Below are positions 44,311 through 53,792 of a DNA stretch of 64,000 nt, in pieces. Under the pieces are notes generated by a model. The model saw nothing but the letters and a program-made list of their open reading frames with translations. It had not been told where the DNA came from and ran no database searches. Made by a program: the position numbers and the translations under genes. The stretch comes from an uncultured Alphaproteobacteria bacterium (lineage in GTDB: Bacteria; Pseudomonadota; Alphaproteobacteria; Rhodobacterales; Rhodobacteraceae), in assembly GCA_902619165.1 (NCBI GenBank), contig CACNDI010000001.1, positions 124,001-188,000 of the forward strand. Direction: 5' to 3'. Positions within the stretch are counted from its first letter, which is position 1. Each line of letters starts with the position of its first letter.

Positions 44311-45716
44311 GTACCCCGGCTATGGAAAATATCTTAGAGGTTCAAAAAAAAGCATTTTTGAAAGAGGGGCCACCTTCTATAGAAAAAAGAACAGATCTTT
44401 TGAAGAGATGTGTTGCATTAATTGAGACACATCAAGATAAAATTATAAAAGCATTAAATCAAGATTTTCAAAATAGATCCGTTGATGAAATTAAGATTTC
44501 GGAGATTGACCAAACGGTACGGAATATCCTTTTTACTATAAAAAAACTAAATAAGTGGATGCAGCCACAAAGGCGATTTTCATCACTTGGAACGGATCTA
44601 CTAGGAGCAAAGAGTTTTTTACAACCATCGCCATTAGGAACAGTGGGTATAATTGCTCCTTGGAATTTTCCTGTGGGTTTAATTTTTTATCCACTTGCAT
44701 CAATTTTCGCTGCAGGTAATCGCGCTATGGTAAAACCATCAGAAATCACTCCTGCAACCGCCAATATTATTAAAGAGGGTGTTGAAAAATATTTTGATAT
44801 TTCCGAACTTGCTGTGATAACCGGCGGGCCATCGGTCGGGGAACAGTTCAGTGGCCTAAAACTCGATCATCTACTCTTTATAGGAAGTAATAGAGTTGCA
44901 AAAAAGGTAGCAGCTCAAGCGGCAAAAAACCTTGTGCCAACAACGCTTGAACTCGGGGGCAAGAGCCCAACCATAATTGGAACTAATGCCAACATGGCGC
45001 TAGCTGCAGAACGCATATTATTTTCAAAAACACTAAATGCAGGCCAAATCTGCCTTTCACCTGATTATATCTTCGTGAAAAAAGATGAGAAAAGAAACTT
45101 AATCTCAGAATTAAAAAAAGCTTATTCAAAATTTTTTCCTGAACCGAATAGCCATAATCAAACCTCAATGGTTAATAACCACCATTTGAAAAGAATGAAT
45201 AGTTATTTGTTGGATGCTACCAAAAAGGGAGCGACAGTTGAAAGCTTAGGCAAGAATGATGATCTTGATAAAAATATGATTTCAACAAAAATCGTCACTG
45301 AAGTTAATGATGGCATGGATGTTATGAAACATGAGATTTTTGGCCCAGTCCTTCCTATAATGACTTATGACAGTATTAGTGATGTTGTTGACTACATAAA
45401 TAAAAACGATAACCCTCTAGGACTATATTATTTTGGCCGAAGCCAATCTGAACAAAACTTTGTTATAAATAACACAAGATCTGGAGGAGTGACTGTGAAC
45501 GATACAATGTTTCACATTTTACAGTCCAGACTTCCTTTCGGAGGAGTTGGTCAGTCAGGGCATGGGTGTTTTCATGGATATGAGGGATTTTTAAATTTTT
45601 CACATTTAAAGTCTATTTATCATCAAACCAGTATAGATTTTATTCTGGCCATGATACGGCCACCGAGAGGCAAAGCCTTTAGTTTGCTCTCAAAAATTAT
45701 GAAAAAGCTTGGATAG
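44307..45716 (+). CDS. Aldehyde dehydrogenase, coniferyl-aldehyde-dehydrogenase type
   Basis: 469-aa ALDH of the short class 3-like group (fatty or aromatic aldehyde, coniferyl aldehyde). N120 in APWNFP, E215 in LELGGKSP and C249 in NAGQICLSPDY are present. The C-terminal membrane-proximal region HGCFHGYEGFLNFSHLKS is typical of this group. The TTG start overlaps the previous stop. It would give the acid used by the CoA ligases upstream in the operon. Confidence 0.92.
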   Translation: MSTPAMENILEVQKKAFLKEGPPSIEKRTDLLKRCVALIETHQDKIIKALNQDFQNRSVDEIKISEIDQTVRNILFTIKKLNKWMQPQRRFSSLGTDLLGAKSFLQPSPLGTVGIIAPWNFPVGLIFYPLASIFAAGNRAMVKPSEITPATANIIKEGVEKYFDISELAVITGGPSVGEQFSGLKLDHLLFIGSNRVAKKVAAQAAKNLVPTTLELGGKSPTIIGTNANMALAAERILFSKTLNAGQICLSPDYIFVKKDEKRNLISELKKAYSKFFPEPNSHNQTSMVNNHHLKRMNSYLLDATKKGATVESLGKNDDLDKNMISTKIVTEVNDGMDVMKHEIFGPVLPIMTYDSISDVVDYINKNDNPLGLYYFGRSQSEQNFVINNTRSGGVTVNDTMFHILQSRLPFGGVGQSGHGCFHGYEGFLNFSHLKSIYHQTSIDFILAMIRPPRGKAFSLLSKIMKKLG

Positions 45717-47340
45717 AATTTTGGAAGAAGCAGATTTCGTAATAATTGGTGGCGGGTCAGCAGGGGCAGTAATCGCGTCCCGATTGAGTGAAAAAAGCAA
45801 ATATAAAGTTTGTCTTTTAGAAGCTGGTGGCTGGGGCAGCAATTTGCTGTTTAGAGCCCCTGCGGGTGGACTTTTGATGCTTAGAGACAAGCCCAAATTT
45901 AATAATTGGGCATTTCACACAACACCTCAAAAAGGTCTGAATAATAGGAGAGGTTATCAACCTAGAGGCAAGGCACTGGGTGGATCAAGCGCAATAAATG
46001 CTATGATCTACATTCGGGGACAGAAAGAAGACTACGACAGTTGGGCAAACGAAGGAAATAATGGCTGGAGCTGGAATGAAGTACTTCCGTTTTTTAAAAA
46101 GGCTGAAAATAATGAAAATGGAAGTAAAGTGTTTCATGGAAACTTCGGGCCTTTAGAAGTATCTAATCAAAAAGCAGCAAAACCAATTTCACACGCGTAT
46201 ATTAAGGCCTGTGCGAACTATCAAGTGAAAATTAGAGACGACTTCAATACAGGGGATAACGAAGGTGCAGGTTTTTGGCAATCAACAATTTTCCATTCAA
46301 AAAACAAAAATGGCCAACGATGCTCCACTGCTGCGGCTTACCTTTTGCCCCATGTAAAAAATAGAAAAAATCTAGAGATTATTACTAAGGCAAATGTCGT
46401 GAGAATAATTTTTGATGGAAAAAAAGCAGTTGGCTTGGAATATATGCATCAAGGTAAAAAAAAGAAAATTAGGGCACATAAAGAGGTAATTCTTTCGGCA
46501 GGATCTTTGATGTCACCTACAATTTTACAGCGCTCTGGAATTGGCGCATTAGAGGATATAAACCCTCACGGAATCGAGTTAATCCATGAACTACCGGGAG
46601 TTGGAAAGAATTTGCAGGATCATATTGACTTTAACTTCTGCTTTAAAACTTATGATAAAAATACCCTAGGATTTTCTCCAGGTGGCTTTTTGAAAATTTT
46701 AGGAGAAATGGCAAAATGGCTAACCCACGGGAACTCTATGATTTCCTCCACTCTTTCAGAGGCTGGAGGATTTTTGAAAACTGACCAATCTTTGGACAGA
46801 CCCGATATACAACATCATTTTGTTATAGGTCTTATTGACGATCATCTTAGGAAACTTCACTATGGGTATGGCTATTCATGCCACGTCTGTCTACTTAGAC
46901 CTTATTCTAGAGGCACAGTTTCTTTAGCTTCAGCTAACCACGATGATGCTCCCTTGATAAATCCTAATTTCTTAAATGATAGCCGAGATCTGGAAACGTT
47001 GATAAAGGGTGCAAAAATAACCCAAAATATTCTAAACACTCCACCTCTTAAAAAATACCAAAAGAGAGAAATTTATGGGGTGCATAGTAATCTTAAAGAT
47101 AAAGAGTGGGAACAGCATATTAGAAATCGTGCTGATACAATTTATCATCCAGTTGGGACCTGTAAAATGGGTAAAGATCCTTTAGCTGTTGTTGATAGTT
47201 CATTAAAGATAAGAGGGCTTAAAAATATCCGAGTAGCAGACGCCTCTATTATGCCGACTATTACCTCAGGCAATACCAATGCTCCCACAATTATGATTGG
47301 AGAAAAATGCGCTGCTATGATTATGGATAGTCATACATGA
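45709..47340 (+). CDS. GMC oxidoreductase (choline dehydrogenase-like)
   Basis: 543-aa FAD alcohol dehydrogenase. It has IIGGGSAGAVIASRLSE near the N-terminus, the GMC signature RGKALGGSSAINAMIYIRG, the second signature SAGSLMSPTILQRSGIG, and the catalytic His region IYHPVGTCKMG with SGNTNAPTIMIGEK at the end. The TTG start overlaps the ALDH stop by 8 nt; a TTG four codons later is possible. It would oxidise a primary alcohol to the aldehyde for the ALDH before it. The set of GMC, ALDH and CoA ligase resembles the polyethylene glycol and other alkanol operons. Confidence 0.92.
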   Translation: MDRILEEADFVIIGGGSAGAVIASRLSEKSKYKVCLLEAGGWGSNLLFRAPAGGLLMLRDKPKFNNWAFHTTPQKGLNNRRGYQPRGKALGGSSAINAMIYIRGQKEDYDSWANEGNNGWSWNEVLPFFKKAENNENGSKVFHGNFGPLEVSNQKAAKPISHAYIKACANYQVKIRDDFNTGDNEGAGFWQSTIFHSKNKNGQRCSTAAAYLLPHVKNRKNLEIITKANVVRIIFDGKKAVGLEYMHQGKKKKIRAHKEVILSAGSLMSPTILQRSGIGALEDINPHGIELIHELPGVGKNLQDHIDFNFCFKTYDKNTLGFSPGGFLKILGEMAKWLTHGNSMISSTLSEAGGFLKTDQSLDRPDIQHHFVIGLIDDHLRKLHYGYGYSCHVCLLRPYSRGTVSLASANHDDAPLINPNFLNDSRDLETLIKGAKITQNILNTPPLKKYQKREIYGVHSNLKDKEWEQHIRNRADTIYHPVGTCKMGKDPLAVVDSSLKIRGLKNIRVADASIMPTITSGNTNAPTIMIGEKCAAMIMDSHT

Positions 47341-47355
47341 TTGTATCTTTTTGGA

Positions 47356-48417
47356 CTATTGAATTATAAAAAGCGAATTTAATGGGTGATTAATCTCTAT
47401 TTCCTTGACGTTTTTAAACCCAGCCGCAGCACATAATTGTTCAACCTTGGATTTAGGTAAACCGACAGTGCCCAAACCTTCTCCATCATTTGCCAATGAT
47501 GTCGTCATACAAAAATGAAGACTCGCTCCAAACTTAAATGCTGTCAAAGGGCCCTCATTATCTATTGGATCGTCAGTACATTTAATATCCATCAATAGAA
47601 AAAATCCATCATCTTTCATAGCATTCTTTATTGATTGAATTCCTTCACCAGGATGTGGTAAATCGTGAATAAGATCGAAAGCTGCAACAATATCGAACTT
47701 ACCAGGGGCACCACTTTTAGCATCCCAAACTTGAAAATGACAAATATCAGAGACTCCCCTTTCAATAGCATTTTCCCGTGCTTTCTCAATGTTTGGAGGA
47801 AAAACATCGAACCCAAAATATTTGGATTTGGGATATTTTTTTGCTAATTCAATGCTTGATCTTCCCGTTCCACAACCAAAATCAGCGAAAGTAACTCCGT
47901 TTTCAAGTTTCTCTGTAATCTCCGCTATTTTATCTGTCCAATCAGTTACAAGAAACGACCTATATCGTGTACATCCGGTTAGATCTAATCCTTCCCATAG
48001 TCCTGATCTGTAATTTTCAAAATTTACTCCCCCACCCTCTTTGAATGAGGAGAGCAGTTCATCATAGGGTAGCATCATATTATTTATTAGTTTAAAAGCA
48101 CCCTGCTGTGAAAATTTCTCACCCTTGGATACCAAGACATTTATGGCCGCTTTTGATAAACTTGCCTTTCTAGTTTCCTTATCAAAATTAAGATATCCAA
48201 CTTTATGCGTGCCGTAGACCCATTCTCTTATATACCGTTCTTGGTAAGATTTTCTTTCAGCTATTTCTTGACTGGTCGAAGCACCATTCTCTGCAAGATC
48301 AACAAATAAACCAAGATCTATTCCAATAGCACACATTCTTGTAGCAATAGCTCCTGTAAAATCCTGAACGACTTTCCCAAGAAGTTCCTGTGTTTCATTT
48401 TCTAGTTTGGTACTCAT
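47356..48417 (-). CDS. SAM-dependent methyltransferase with N-terminal winged-helix domain
   Basis: 353-aa protein. The first about 150 residues resemble the dimerisation/winged-helix domain of Rv2258c-like and O-methyltransferase-type enzymes. The Rossmann methyltransferase domain follows with VTFADFGCGTGRSSIELA, YFGFDVFPPN and FDIVAAFDLIHDLPHP. The start at ATG 48417 is preferred; a longer frame would run into the divergent cyclase gene. The product and substrate are unknown. It is convergent with the GMC gene, 15 nt away, and not necessarily part of that operon. Confidence 0.85.
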   Translation of the reverse strand: MSTKLENETQELLGKVVQDFTGAIATRMCAIGIDLGLFVDLAENGASTSQEIAERKSYQERYIREWVYGTHKVGYLNFDKETRKASLSKAAINVLVSKGEKFSQQGAFKLINNMMLPYDELLSSFKEGGGVNFENYRSGLWEGLDLTGCTRYRSFLVTDWTDKIAEITEKLENGVTFADFGCGTGRSSIELAKKYPKSKYFGFDVFPPNIEKARENAIERGVSDICHFQVWDAKSGAPGKFDIVAAFDLIHDLPHPGEGIQSIKNAMKDDGFFLLMDIKCTDDPIDNEGPLTAFKFGASLHFCMTTSLANDGEGLGTVGLPKSKVEQLCAAAGFKNVKEIEINHPLNSLFIIQ

Positions 48418-48459
48418 ATTAAGGCCCTTCATAAAACGGTAAGTATTAATTGATAGTGA

Positions 48460-48474
48460 TACCTTAAGGGTATA
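48460..48474. promoter_or_regulatory. ATACC-TTAAG-GGTAT motif between methyltransferase and cyclase genes
   Basis: ATACC and GGTAT are inverted arms around TTAAG in this 93-nt divergent region. A near-identical ATACTTAAGGGTAT sits at 16523-16536, upstream of the haloalkane dehalogenase. The shared sequence suggests a common regulator or promoter feature, but only two copies are seen. Confidence 0.3.
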
Positions 48475-48510
48475 CAATTGAAGTTCAATTTCAATACTAT
48501 TTAAAGTTTC

Positions 48511-50358
48511 ATGAACACCGAAGTAGATCGCAAAATAGCTGTAATCCTTGTCGCTGATGTTGTTGGTTATTCCAAGCATATGGAAAGAGATGAGAACGCT
48601 ACATTAAAAGCCTATGCCGAATGTGAGAAGCTACTCAAAGCATGTCTTAAGAAATATAAAGGATCTATCTTTAATACAGCTGGTGACTCTGCTTTAGCAG
48701 AATTCCCAAGTGCAGTAAATGCCGTTGAGTGTGGTGTTGCCTTTCAGAATGATATTAAGAAAAGAAATGAATCGGATAAAACAGAGGTAAAGCTCGAGTT
48801 CCGTATTGGTATCAATATGGGAGATGTTGTTAAGAAAGAGGGTAATCTCTTTGGTGATGGTGTAAACATTGCGGCACGATTAGAAGCATTAGCTCAACCC
48901 AATGGGATATCCATATCCAAAAGTGTCTATGACCTCGTTGTTCCTAAAACCAAGATGACGTTTAATGATCTTGGCATACAGAAGGTTAAGCAAAATGAGT
49001 TTCATGCCTTTGATATTCTTCTTGAACCGTCACAAAAGAGAACATTAAAGACAAAGTCAAACCCAATACTACCTATCATTGGTGCTGTTGCGGCTGCTTT
49101 GCTTGTGGTAGCAGGAGTTTTCTATTTGAATGAATCGGAAAAAATGACTGCAAAAAAAGTTATTTTATCCTCCAAACCACTAGTTTTCGTTTCAAGCATA
49201 GATAGTTCACGTTTATCTAATGATAACAAAAAATATGTGGAGAGTATCACAGGAAATGTCATATCATCGTTATCTAAGTCAAAGTCAATCAGACTAGTGC
49301 CAACAAAAACGGCCCAAAATTTTGAGAAAAATGAAATAAGCAGTGAACAACTATTCAAAAATCACGGTGTGAAATTTCTAGTATCATCTTCTTTGCTAAT
49401 AGTTGATAAAGACGCGCGTATTAATATTGAAATTTCTGATCTTGAAAAACAGCAAATAATAATCTCATCAATTAAAGATTTTAAATTAACAGGCATTTTT
49501 GAATTTCAAGATAAAGTTGGAGAAAGTATTTTAAGTGAATTTCTTGTAAACATATTGAATCAGAAAGGACTTTATGAAAGTTACTTCAGTTGGAGGAAGG
49601 TCCCTGTTACCCCGGAACAGTTACTTCAATATGTTAATTTTCGTTCTGAATTGGCAAAATGGACGGAAGAAGGATATGTTAATGCCAGTACAATCCTATC
49701 TGAAATGAAAAAATGGCCTGGAACTAATAGACCTGAAGATTGGTTAGTACAAGATACATGGTTGAATTTTTACGGAATGGCTAAGGAAAAAATACCTACT
49801 AATCAGGACAACTTAATAAAACTTAAAAGAGAGCTTGACAAAACAATTGAAATCAAGCCGAGTCCAGAAAACTATAGTGGTCGAGCACTGCTAAGCTTTG
49901 GAACAGGAATGATTGGGTGCGAAGAGGCCATCGAAGATTTGAAATTAGCCCATCGAAAGGCAGGAAACTTTGATAGCTACGGACAGGCTAGTATTATATA
50001 CGGAAGATGTGGCTATACTGAAGAGGCTGCTAAATATGCTAAAAATGCGCTCAATTTGCAACCTATAGACACAAATTGGCTTTCAACTTCCCGCCTCGCT
50101 TTTAGACTTTATGAAAACAACCAAAAAGAGGAAATGTATTTATTAATAAATGATATTATGCCGGCCATTGATTTCCCAGCTTCAATACTCGCCTTGATTG
50201 CTTATGATAAGTTCATAGACGGAGAAGATGAATTAGCAGAAAATTATTTATTACGAGCAAAAAAGCAAGGTTTTTCAAAAAAAGCTCTTGGCCAAGCTAT
50301 TTATGGAAAAGCTTTGCGAGAGAAAGTACTTAGTTCTCTAGATTCTCTAGATAGCTAA
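48511..50358 (+). CDS. Class III adenylate/guanylate cyclase with TPR-like C-terminus
   Basis: 615-aa protein that should make cAMP or cGMP. The cyclase homology domain covers about residues 8-170: metal-binding D16 in LVADVVGYS, the second Asp in TAGDSALAEF, and GDGVNIAARLEALAQP near the end. A membrane segment (PIIGAVAAALLVVAGVFYL, about 188-208) follows and the rest, with TPR-like helices near the end (YGRCGYTEEAAKYAKNALN), lies outside the membrane, presumably in the periplasm. This domain order is widespread in alphaproteobacteria, often in many copies. A decayed relative is at 10225. Confidence 0.9.
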   Translation: MNTEVDRKIAVILVADVVGYSKHMERDENATLKAYAECEKLLKACLKKYKGSIFNTAGDSALAEFPSAVNAVECGVAFQNDIKKRNESDKTEVKLEFRIGINMGDVVKKEGNLFGDGVNIAARLEALAQPNGISISKSVYDLVVPKTKMTFNDLGIQKVKQNEFHAFDILLEPSQKRTLKTKSNPILPIIGAVAAALLVVAGVFYLNESEKMTAKKVILSSKPLVFVSSIDSSRLSNDNKKYVESITGNVISSLSKSKSIRLVPTKTAQNFEKNEISSEQLFKNHGVKFLVSSSLLIVDKDARINIEISDLEKQQIIISSIKDFKLTGIFEFQDKVGESILSEFLVNILNQKGLYESYFSWRKVPVTPEQLLQYVNFRSELAKWTEEGYVNASTILSEMKKWPGTNRPEDWLVQDTWLNFYGMAKEKIPTNQDNLIKLKRELDKTIEIKPSPENYSGRALLSFGTGMIGCEEAIEDLKLAHRKAGNFDSYGQASIIYGRCGYTEEAAKYAKNALNLQPIDTNWLSTSRLAFRLYENNQKEEMYLLINDIMPAIDFPASILALIAYDKFIDGEDELAENYLLRAKKQGFSKKALGQAIYGKALREKVLSSLDSLDS

Positions 50359-50407
50359 GTTTTTTAATTGAAAGAGAGGTGTTTTTTATTTTCTACCACA
50401 TATCCTA

Positions 50408-51532
50408 TTATTTATTGAGGTTTCTACCCTCCTCTGCCAACTTTTTATTAAGTAGCTTCCTCACCAGAATACCAGCACCGTCGGCACCTAAAGTTACCTC
50501 AAGATAATTCATTCCTTTAGGATCGTCATTGATTTGCTTCTGCATTATCTCTAATAGGTGCTTATCTTCATCGAATGCGGCTGTAACGCTATTTTTTGTC
50601 TTATTAATAACGTCTTCGTTTAGTTGAGGCACATCAAACGCAGCCCCCCAAAAATAATGTGTTTCTCCTTTTTTCCCGGGAGTAACTATATGGCAACCAC
50701 GCATAATAAACTTTGATCTAGCTCCCTCTTCTGGATTAGGATCGGTCACATTCCAATCAGAAAATGATATGGCCAAAGTAGGCATTCTACCTACTTGCTT
50801 TCTCAAAATTGGTTTATCCTCTGGCAGGCCCATTCCAGCACAAAACAAAGGGGAAAGAGGTGCTAAATCAAATTCTTGTTCATAACAGATTGTTTCACCA
50901 TCTAAATAACTATCCGGAGCTGTTATCCAGTCATTTTGCTTGAAAGTATTCTTATGGAGAAAAGCAATATGTGTTAAATCCATGACATTTTCTCTTATTA
51001 AAACCCAATTTGCTTTCACATCATAGTAGCCGCCTAAAAAAGTCCAATCATTATCCGTTTGATAGCTAACATCTGGGGGCTCACAATCTATAGCGTCCTG
51101 ATTACCCATCCAAATCCAGAGAAAAGCGCCACGTTCCAAAACCTTGAATGAGGGTATTTGGGCAGTCTTTGGCATCATCTTTTGAGTTGGGGCTTTTGTG
51201 CAATGACCTTCACTATTAAATTGCATACCATGATAAGGACAAATAATTTTATCTCCCTCAACATGTCCTTCGGATAGAGGTGCCCACCTATGTGGACATC
51301 TATCATATAATGCTGCAGGAGTGCCGTCCTCTAAGCGATATAGTACAACTGGAGTTTCGAGCAGCCAACGTGCAACCGGTTTTTCTTTTATTTCGTCTGA
51401 GCGCGCTGCTACCCACCACATATTTCTAGGATAGTTATCCCCGAGCATACCATTTGGTATTCTTTGTCCTATAAACTTTTGTTCGCTAGAGTCTTTCAAT
51501 ATCTTATCCCAGTCTGAAAAATCTATTTCCAT
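50408..51532 (-). CDS. Rieske-type aromatic/heterocyclic oxygenase (VanA-like)
   Basis: 374-aa oxygenase subunit. Rieske ligands are CPHRWAPL (C79, H81) and CPYHGMQF (C98, H101), counted from the chosen ATG. The mononuclear iron site is in NVMDLTHIAFLHKNTF. The overall pattern is the vanillate O-demethylase/toluenesulfonate-type group. The start ATG at 51532 is preferred over an in-frame TTG 18 nt upstream. No ferredoxin reductase gene lies nearby, so it must borrow electrons from elsewhere. It ends 49 nt from the cyclase stop, convergently. Confidence 0.9.
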   Translation of the reverse strand: MEIDFSDWDKILKDSSEQKFIGQRIPNGMLGDNYPRNMWWVAARSDEIKEKPVARWLLETPVVLYRLEDGTPAALYDRCPHRWAPLSEGHVEGDKIICPYHGMQFNSEGHCTKAPTQKMMPKTAQIPSFKVLERGAFLWIWMGNQDAIDCEPPDVSYQTDNDWTFLGGYYDVKANWVLIRENVMDLTHIAFLHKNTFKQNDWITAPDSYLDGETICYEQEFDLAPLSPLFCAGMGLPEDKPILRKQVGRMPTLAISFSDWNVTDPNPEEGARSKFIMRGCHIVTPGKKGETHYFWGAAFDVPQLNEDVINKTKNSVTAAFDEDKHLLEIMQKQINDDPKGMNYLEVTLGADGAGILVRKLLNKKLAEEGRNLNK

Positions 51533-51651
51533 AATAACATAAGAAGACAAAGAGCTGAATTGGATTTTATTGAAAAATAGATTTTAAAATATCGGCGAGA
51601 ATATAAACTCAATTGTTATTAAATATGATTAATTTATTTAAGGGGAAGGTG

Positions 51652-51936
51652 ATGAGTGTTGCACGAATAAATATGTTAGAATTTGAGACAGAGGATGCTC
51701 TAAATAAAAGAGCTGAATTGTATGAAAAGGATGCGCCTAAGCTTTTTCCAACTGCTGAGATCCTATTGACCATAAAAACAGGCCCAACCACTGCAATGTC
51801 GGTCTCCATCTATCCAGATAAGCAATCAGCTGAGAAATCTCTTATCCGAAAGGATAAACATTTTAAAACTGCAGAAATACAGCCACGAGAGGCTTGGTAT
51901 CTGGAAGGAAAAGTAGTTCAGAGACATATTAAATAA
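51652..51936 (+). CDS. Small ABM-like alpha/beta-barrel protein, paralogue of the one at 12063
   Basis: 94-aa soluble protein with MSVARINMLEFETEDAL and AMSVSIYPDKQSAEKSL, sharing the VARI, AP-x2-P and MSVxI-x2-D-x-Q-xAE pattern with the 12063 gene. It likely forms a dimeric alpha/beta barrel; no active-site residue can be named. The start at ATG 51652 has GGGGAAGG just upstream. It sits alone between the divergent Rieske oxygenase gene and a convergent Nudix gene. Confidence 0.75.
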   Translation: MSVARINMLEFETEDALNKRAELYEKDAPKLFPTAEILLTIKTGPTTAMSVSIYPDKQSAEKSLIRKDKHFKTAEIQPREAWYLEGKVVQRHIK

Positions 51937-51942
51937 TTATTT

Positions 51943-52626
51943 TTAATTCTGTTCAACCAACGCTTCGAGATTTGGCTTATAAATTCGGGCAGGTCTGTGA
52001 TTACCTTCTCTAAACTTATCCGTTTCTCTAACTAATCCCTTACCGTCTGAATAATTTTTCAGCCATAAACGAAAATTCCTTTTGTTCTCAGGACTAAATT
52101 TTTGTCCCCCAAAAGCAGCAAATGTTTGTTGTAATTCAGTTAACGTAAAACCATCTTTATGAAAAGCGAAAGCTAAAGAGGGCCTTCTCTCTATTAATAA
52201 CCGTGAATATTTAATCCCATCACTACAAATTTTATTATGATCAAAACACAAGTCTGGCAAACTATCCACATCAAACCAATTAACATCAAAAACATCAGAG
52301 TTTGCCCTGATCCTTAACTTCCCTGAAGGATGTACCGCTAAATAGGCAACTGAAATTACTTGATGTCGATTGTCTCTACCTGGATCGCTATAATTAGCAA
52401 AATGACTGATGTAGGGGACTTGAATTCCTGTTTCTTCATATAATTCTCTTTGTGCGCATTGATCAAGATCTTCACCTTTTTCTAAAAAACCGCCAGGTAG
52501 TGCCCATCCATTTTCATGATCCAACCGTTTAACAAGTAAAACTGAGAGTTTTTTTTGTCTTAGAGACAATAAAACAATGTCTGCTGCAACGGAGGGATGC
52601 CAGTAATTTGATTCAAAGAAGGCCAT
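51943..52626 (-). CDS. Nudix protein with C-terminal winged-helix-like region (NrtR-like)
   Basis: 227-aa protein. Residues about 10-145 are a Nudix domain with a complete box from GGFLEKGEDLDQCA into QRELYEETGI. The C-terminal part (FTLTELQQTFAAFGGQKFSP, then RNFRLWL) resembles the winged helix of NrtR-type NAD-metabolism regulators. In many true NrtR proteins the Nudix box is degenerate, so here both hydrolysis and DNA binding are possible. It is divergent from the nitronate monooxygenase gene, the kind of position in which a regulator would control its neighbour. Confidence 0.82.
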   Translation of the reverse strand: MAFFESNYWHPSVAADIVLLSLRQKKLSVLLVKRLDHENGWALPGGFLEKGEDLDQCAQRELYEETGIQVPYISHFANYSDPGRDNRHQVISVAYLAVHPSGKLRIRANSDVFDVNWFDVDSLPDLCFDHNKICSDGIKYSRLLIERRPSLAFAFHKDGFTLTELQQTFAAFGGQKFSPENKRNFRLWLKNYSDGKGLVRETDKFREGNHRPARIYKPNLEALVEQN

Positions 52627-52741
52627 GTAAGTATTATATACATACTAAGTAAAAATAACTATAAATTTGTTTAATATTAAAGTATTTTTTGTACTCCACA
52701 TCCGAATTTCCAAAACGGAAAGTAAGTTTTAAGAGCAACCG

Positions 52742-53695
52742 ATGTCTAATGCAATACTTGTCTCAATTAAAAAGCGCTTAAAGCTACCGGCGGTAGTAGC
52801 TCCAATGTTTCTTGTTTCAGGGCCTGACGCTGTGATTCAATCATGCAAAGAAGGTCTTATGGGATCTTTTCCTGGCCCAAACGCCCGTACTATTGATGAT
52901 TTAAGAAGTTGGTTTGAAATAATCGATACTAAATTAAACCAAGAAGATGCCCCATGGGCATTTAATATGATAACCCACAACAGCTATGGACGCTTTGATC
53001 AAGAAATTACACTTGTTGAGGAATTTAAACCAAAAATAGTTATCACAGCTCTTGGAGGACCGCATAGGGTGACACATCAGGTTCATGCATATGGTGGTCT
53101 AGTATTTGCGGATGTTAACTCTCCTTCTTTTGCAAAAAAGGCAATTGATAGGGGTGCCGATGGCTTGGTACTGGTTTGTACCGGCGCTGGTGGCCACACT
53201 GGTGAGTATGCCTTGATGCCCTTTCTCGATGAAGTAAGATCGTTTTTTGATGGCCCTATAATGGTAGGGGGTGGAATTAGCAATGGTAGGAGCATACGTG
53301 CTGCTGAAACCCTTGGAGTTGATTTTGCGTATGTAGGTACGAGATTTCTAGCAGCTCAAGAAACTTTAATATCCGATGCCTACAGACAAATGGTCTGGGA
53401 CAGTAAAATGGAAGACTTGATCCAATCACGTGCCATCACGGGAGCACTTGGAAACTGGATGAGAGCAAGTGTCGAAGCTTCTGGGCTATCTCTTGACGAT
53501 ACAAAGAAAATAGCAAAAATCGATTTTTCAGGAGATATGCATGCGGGATCAAAAGCGTGGAAAACAGTCTGGAGTGCTGGGCAAGGCGTTGGAAACGTTA
53601 GAAAACCAGAAACAATTAAAGAAATTATAGACATTTTGAAAAAAGAGTATGAAGCAGCTGTTGAGATTCAATCTAAAGGAAGTCAATATTTATAG
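52742..53695 (+). CDS. Nitronate monooxygenase
   Basis: 317-aa FMN-dependent enzyme of the 2-nitropropane dioxygenase family. It has VVAPMFLVSGPDAVIQSCKEG at the start, the phosphate/FMN-binding LVCTGAGGHTGEYAL and IMVGGGISNGRSIRAAETLG, and VGTRFLAAQET. It oxidises alkyl nitronates such as 3-nitropropionate to aldehydes and nitrite, without a known partner protein. The start ATG 52742 is the first in the frame. It is divergent from the NrtR-like gene, 115 nt away. Confidence 0.9.
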   Translation: MSNAILVSIKKRLKLPAVVAPMFLVSGPDAVIQSCKEGLMGSFPGPNARTIDDLRSWFEIIDTKLNQEDAPWAFNMITHNSYGRFDQEITLVEEFKPKIVITALGGPHRVTHQVHAYGGLVFADVNSPSFAKKAIDRGADGLVLVCTGAGGHTGEYALMPFLDEVRSFFDGPIMVGGGISNGRSIRAAETLGVDFAYVGTRFLAAQETLISDAYRQMVWDSKMEDLIQSRAITGALGNWMRASVEASGLSLDDTKKIAKIDFSGDMHAGSKAWKTVWSAGQGVGNVRKPETIKEIIDILKKEYEAAVEIQSKGSQYL

Positions 53696-53792
53696 AGTAT
53701 TTATTTGATGCTTGAAGCTTATGATTTGTAGTTTCAAATAAAATGTAAGTTATGATATTATCTAAGTTGAGGATAAGTCTTAAAGAAAAAAA

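Noticed and set aside
48418-48579. Longer N-terminus of the methyltransferase at 47356
   Set aside because: It would run across the intergenic region into the divergent cyclase gene; the start at 48417 gives the usual family N-terminus.
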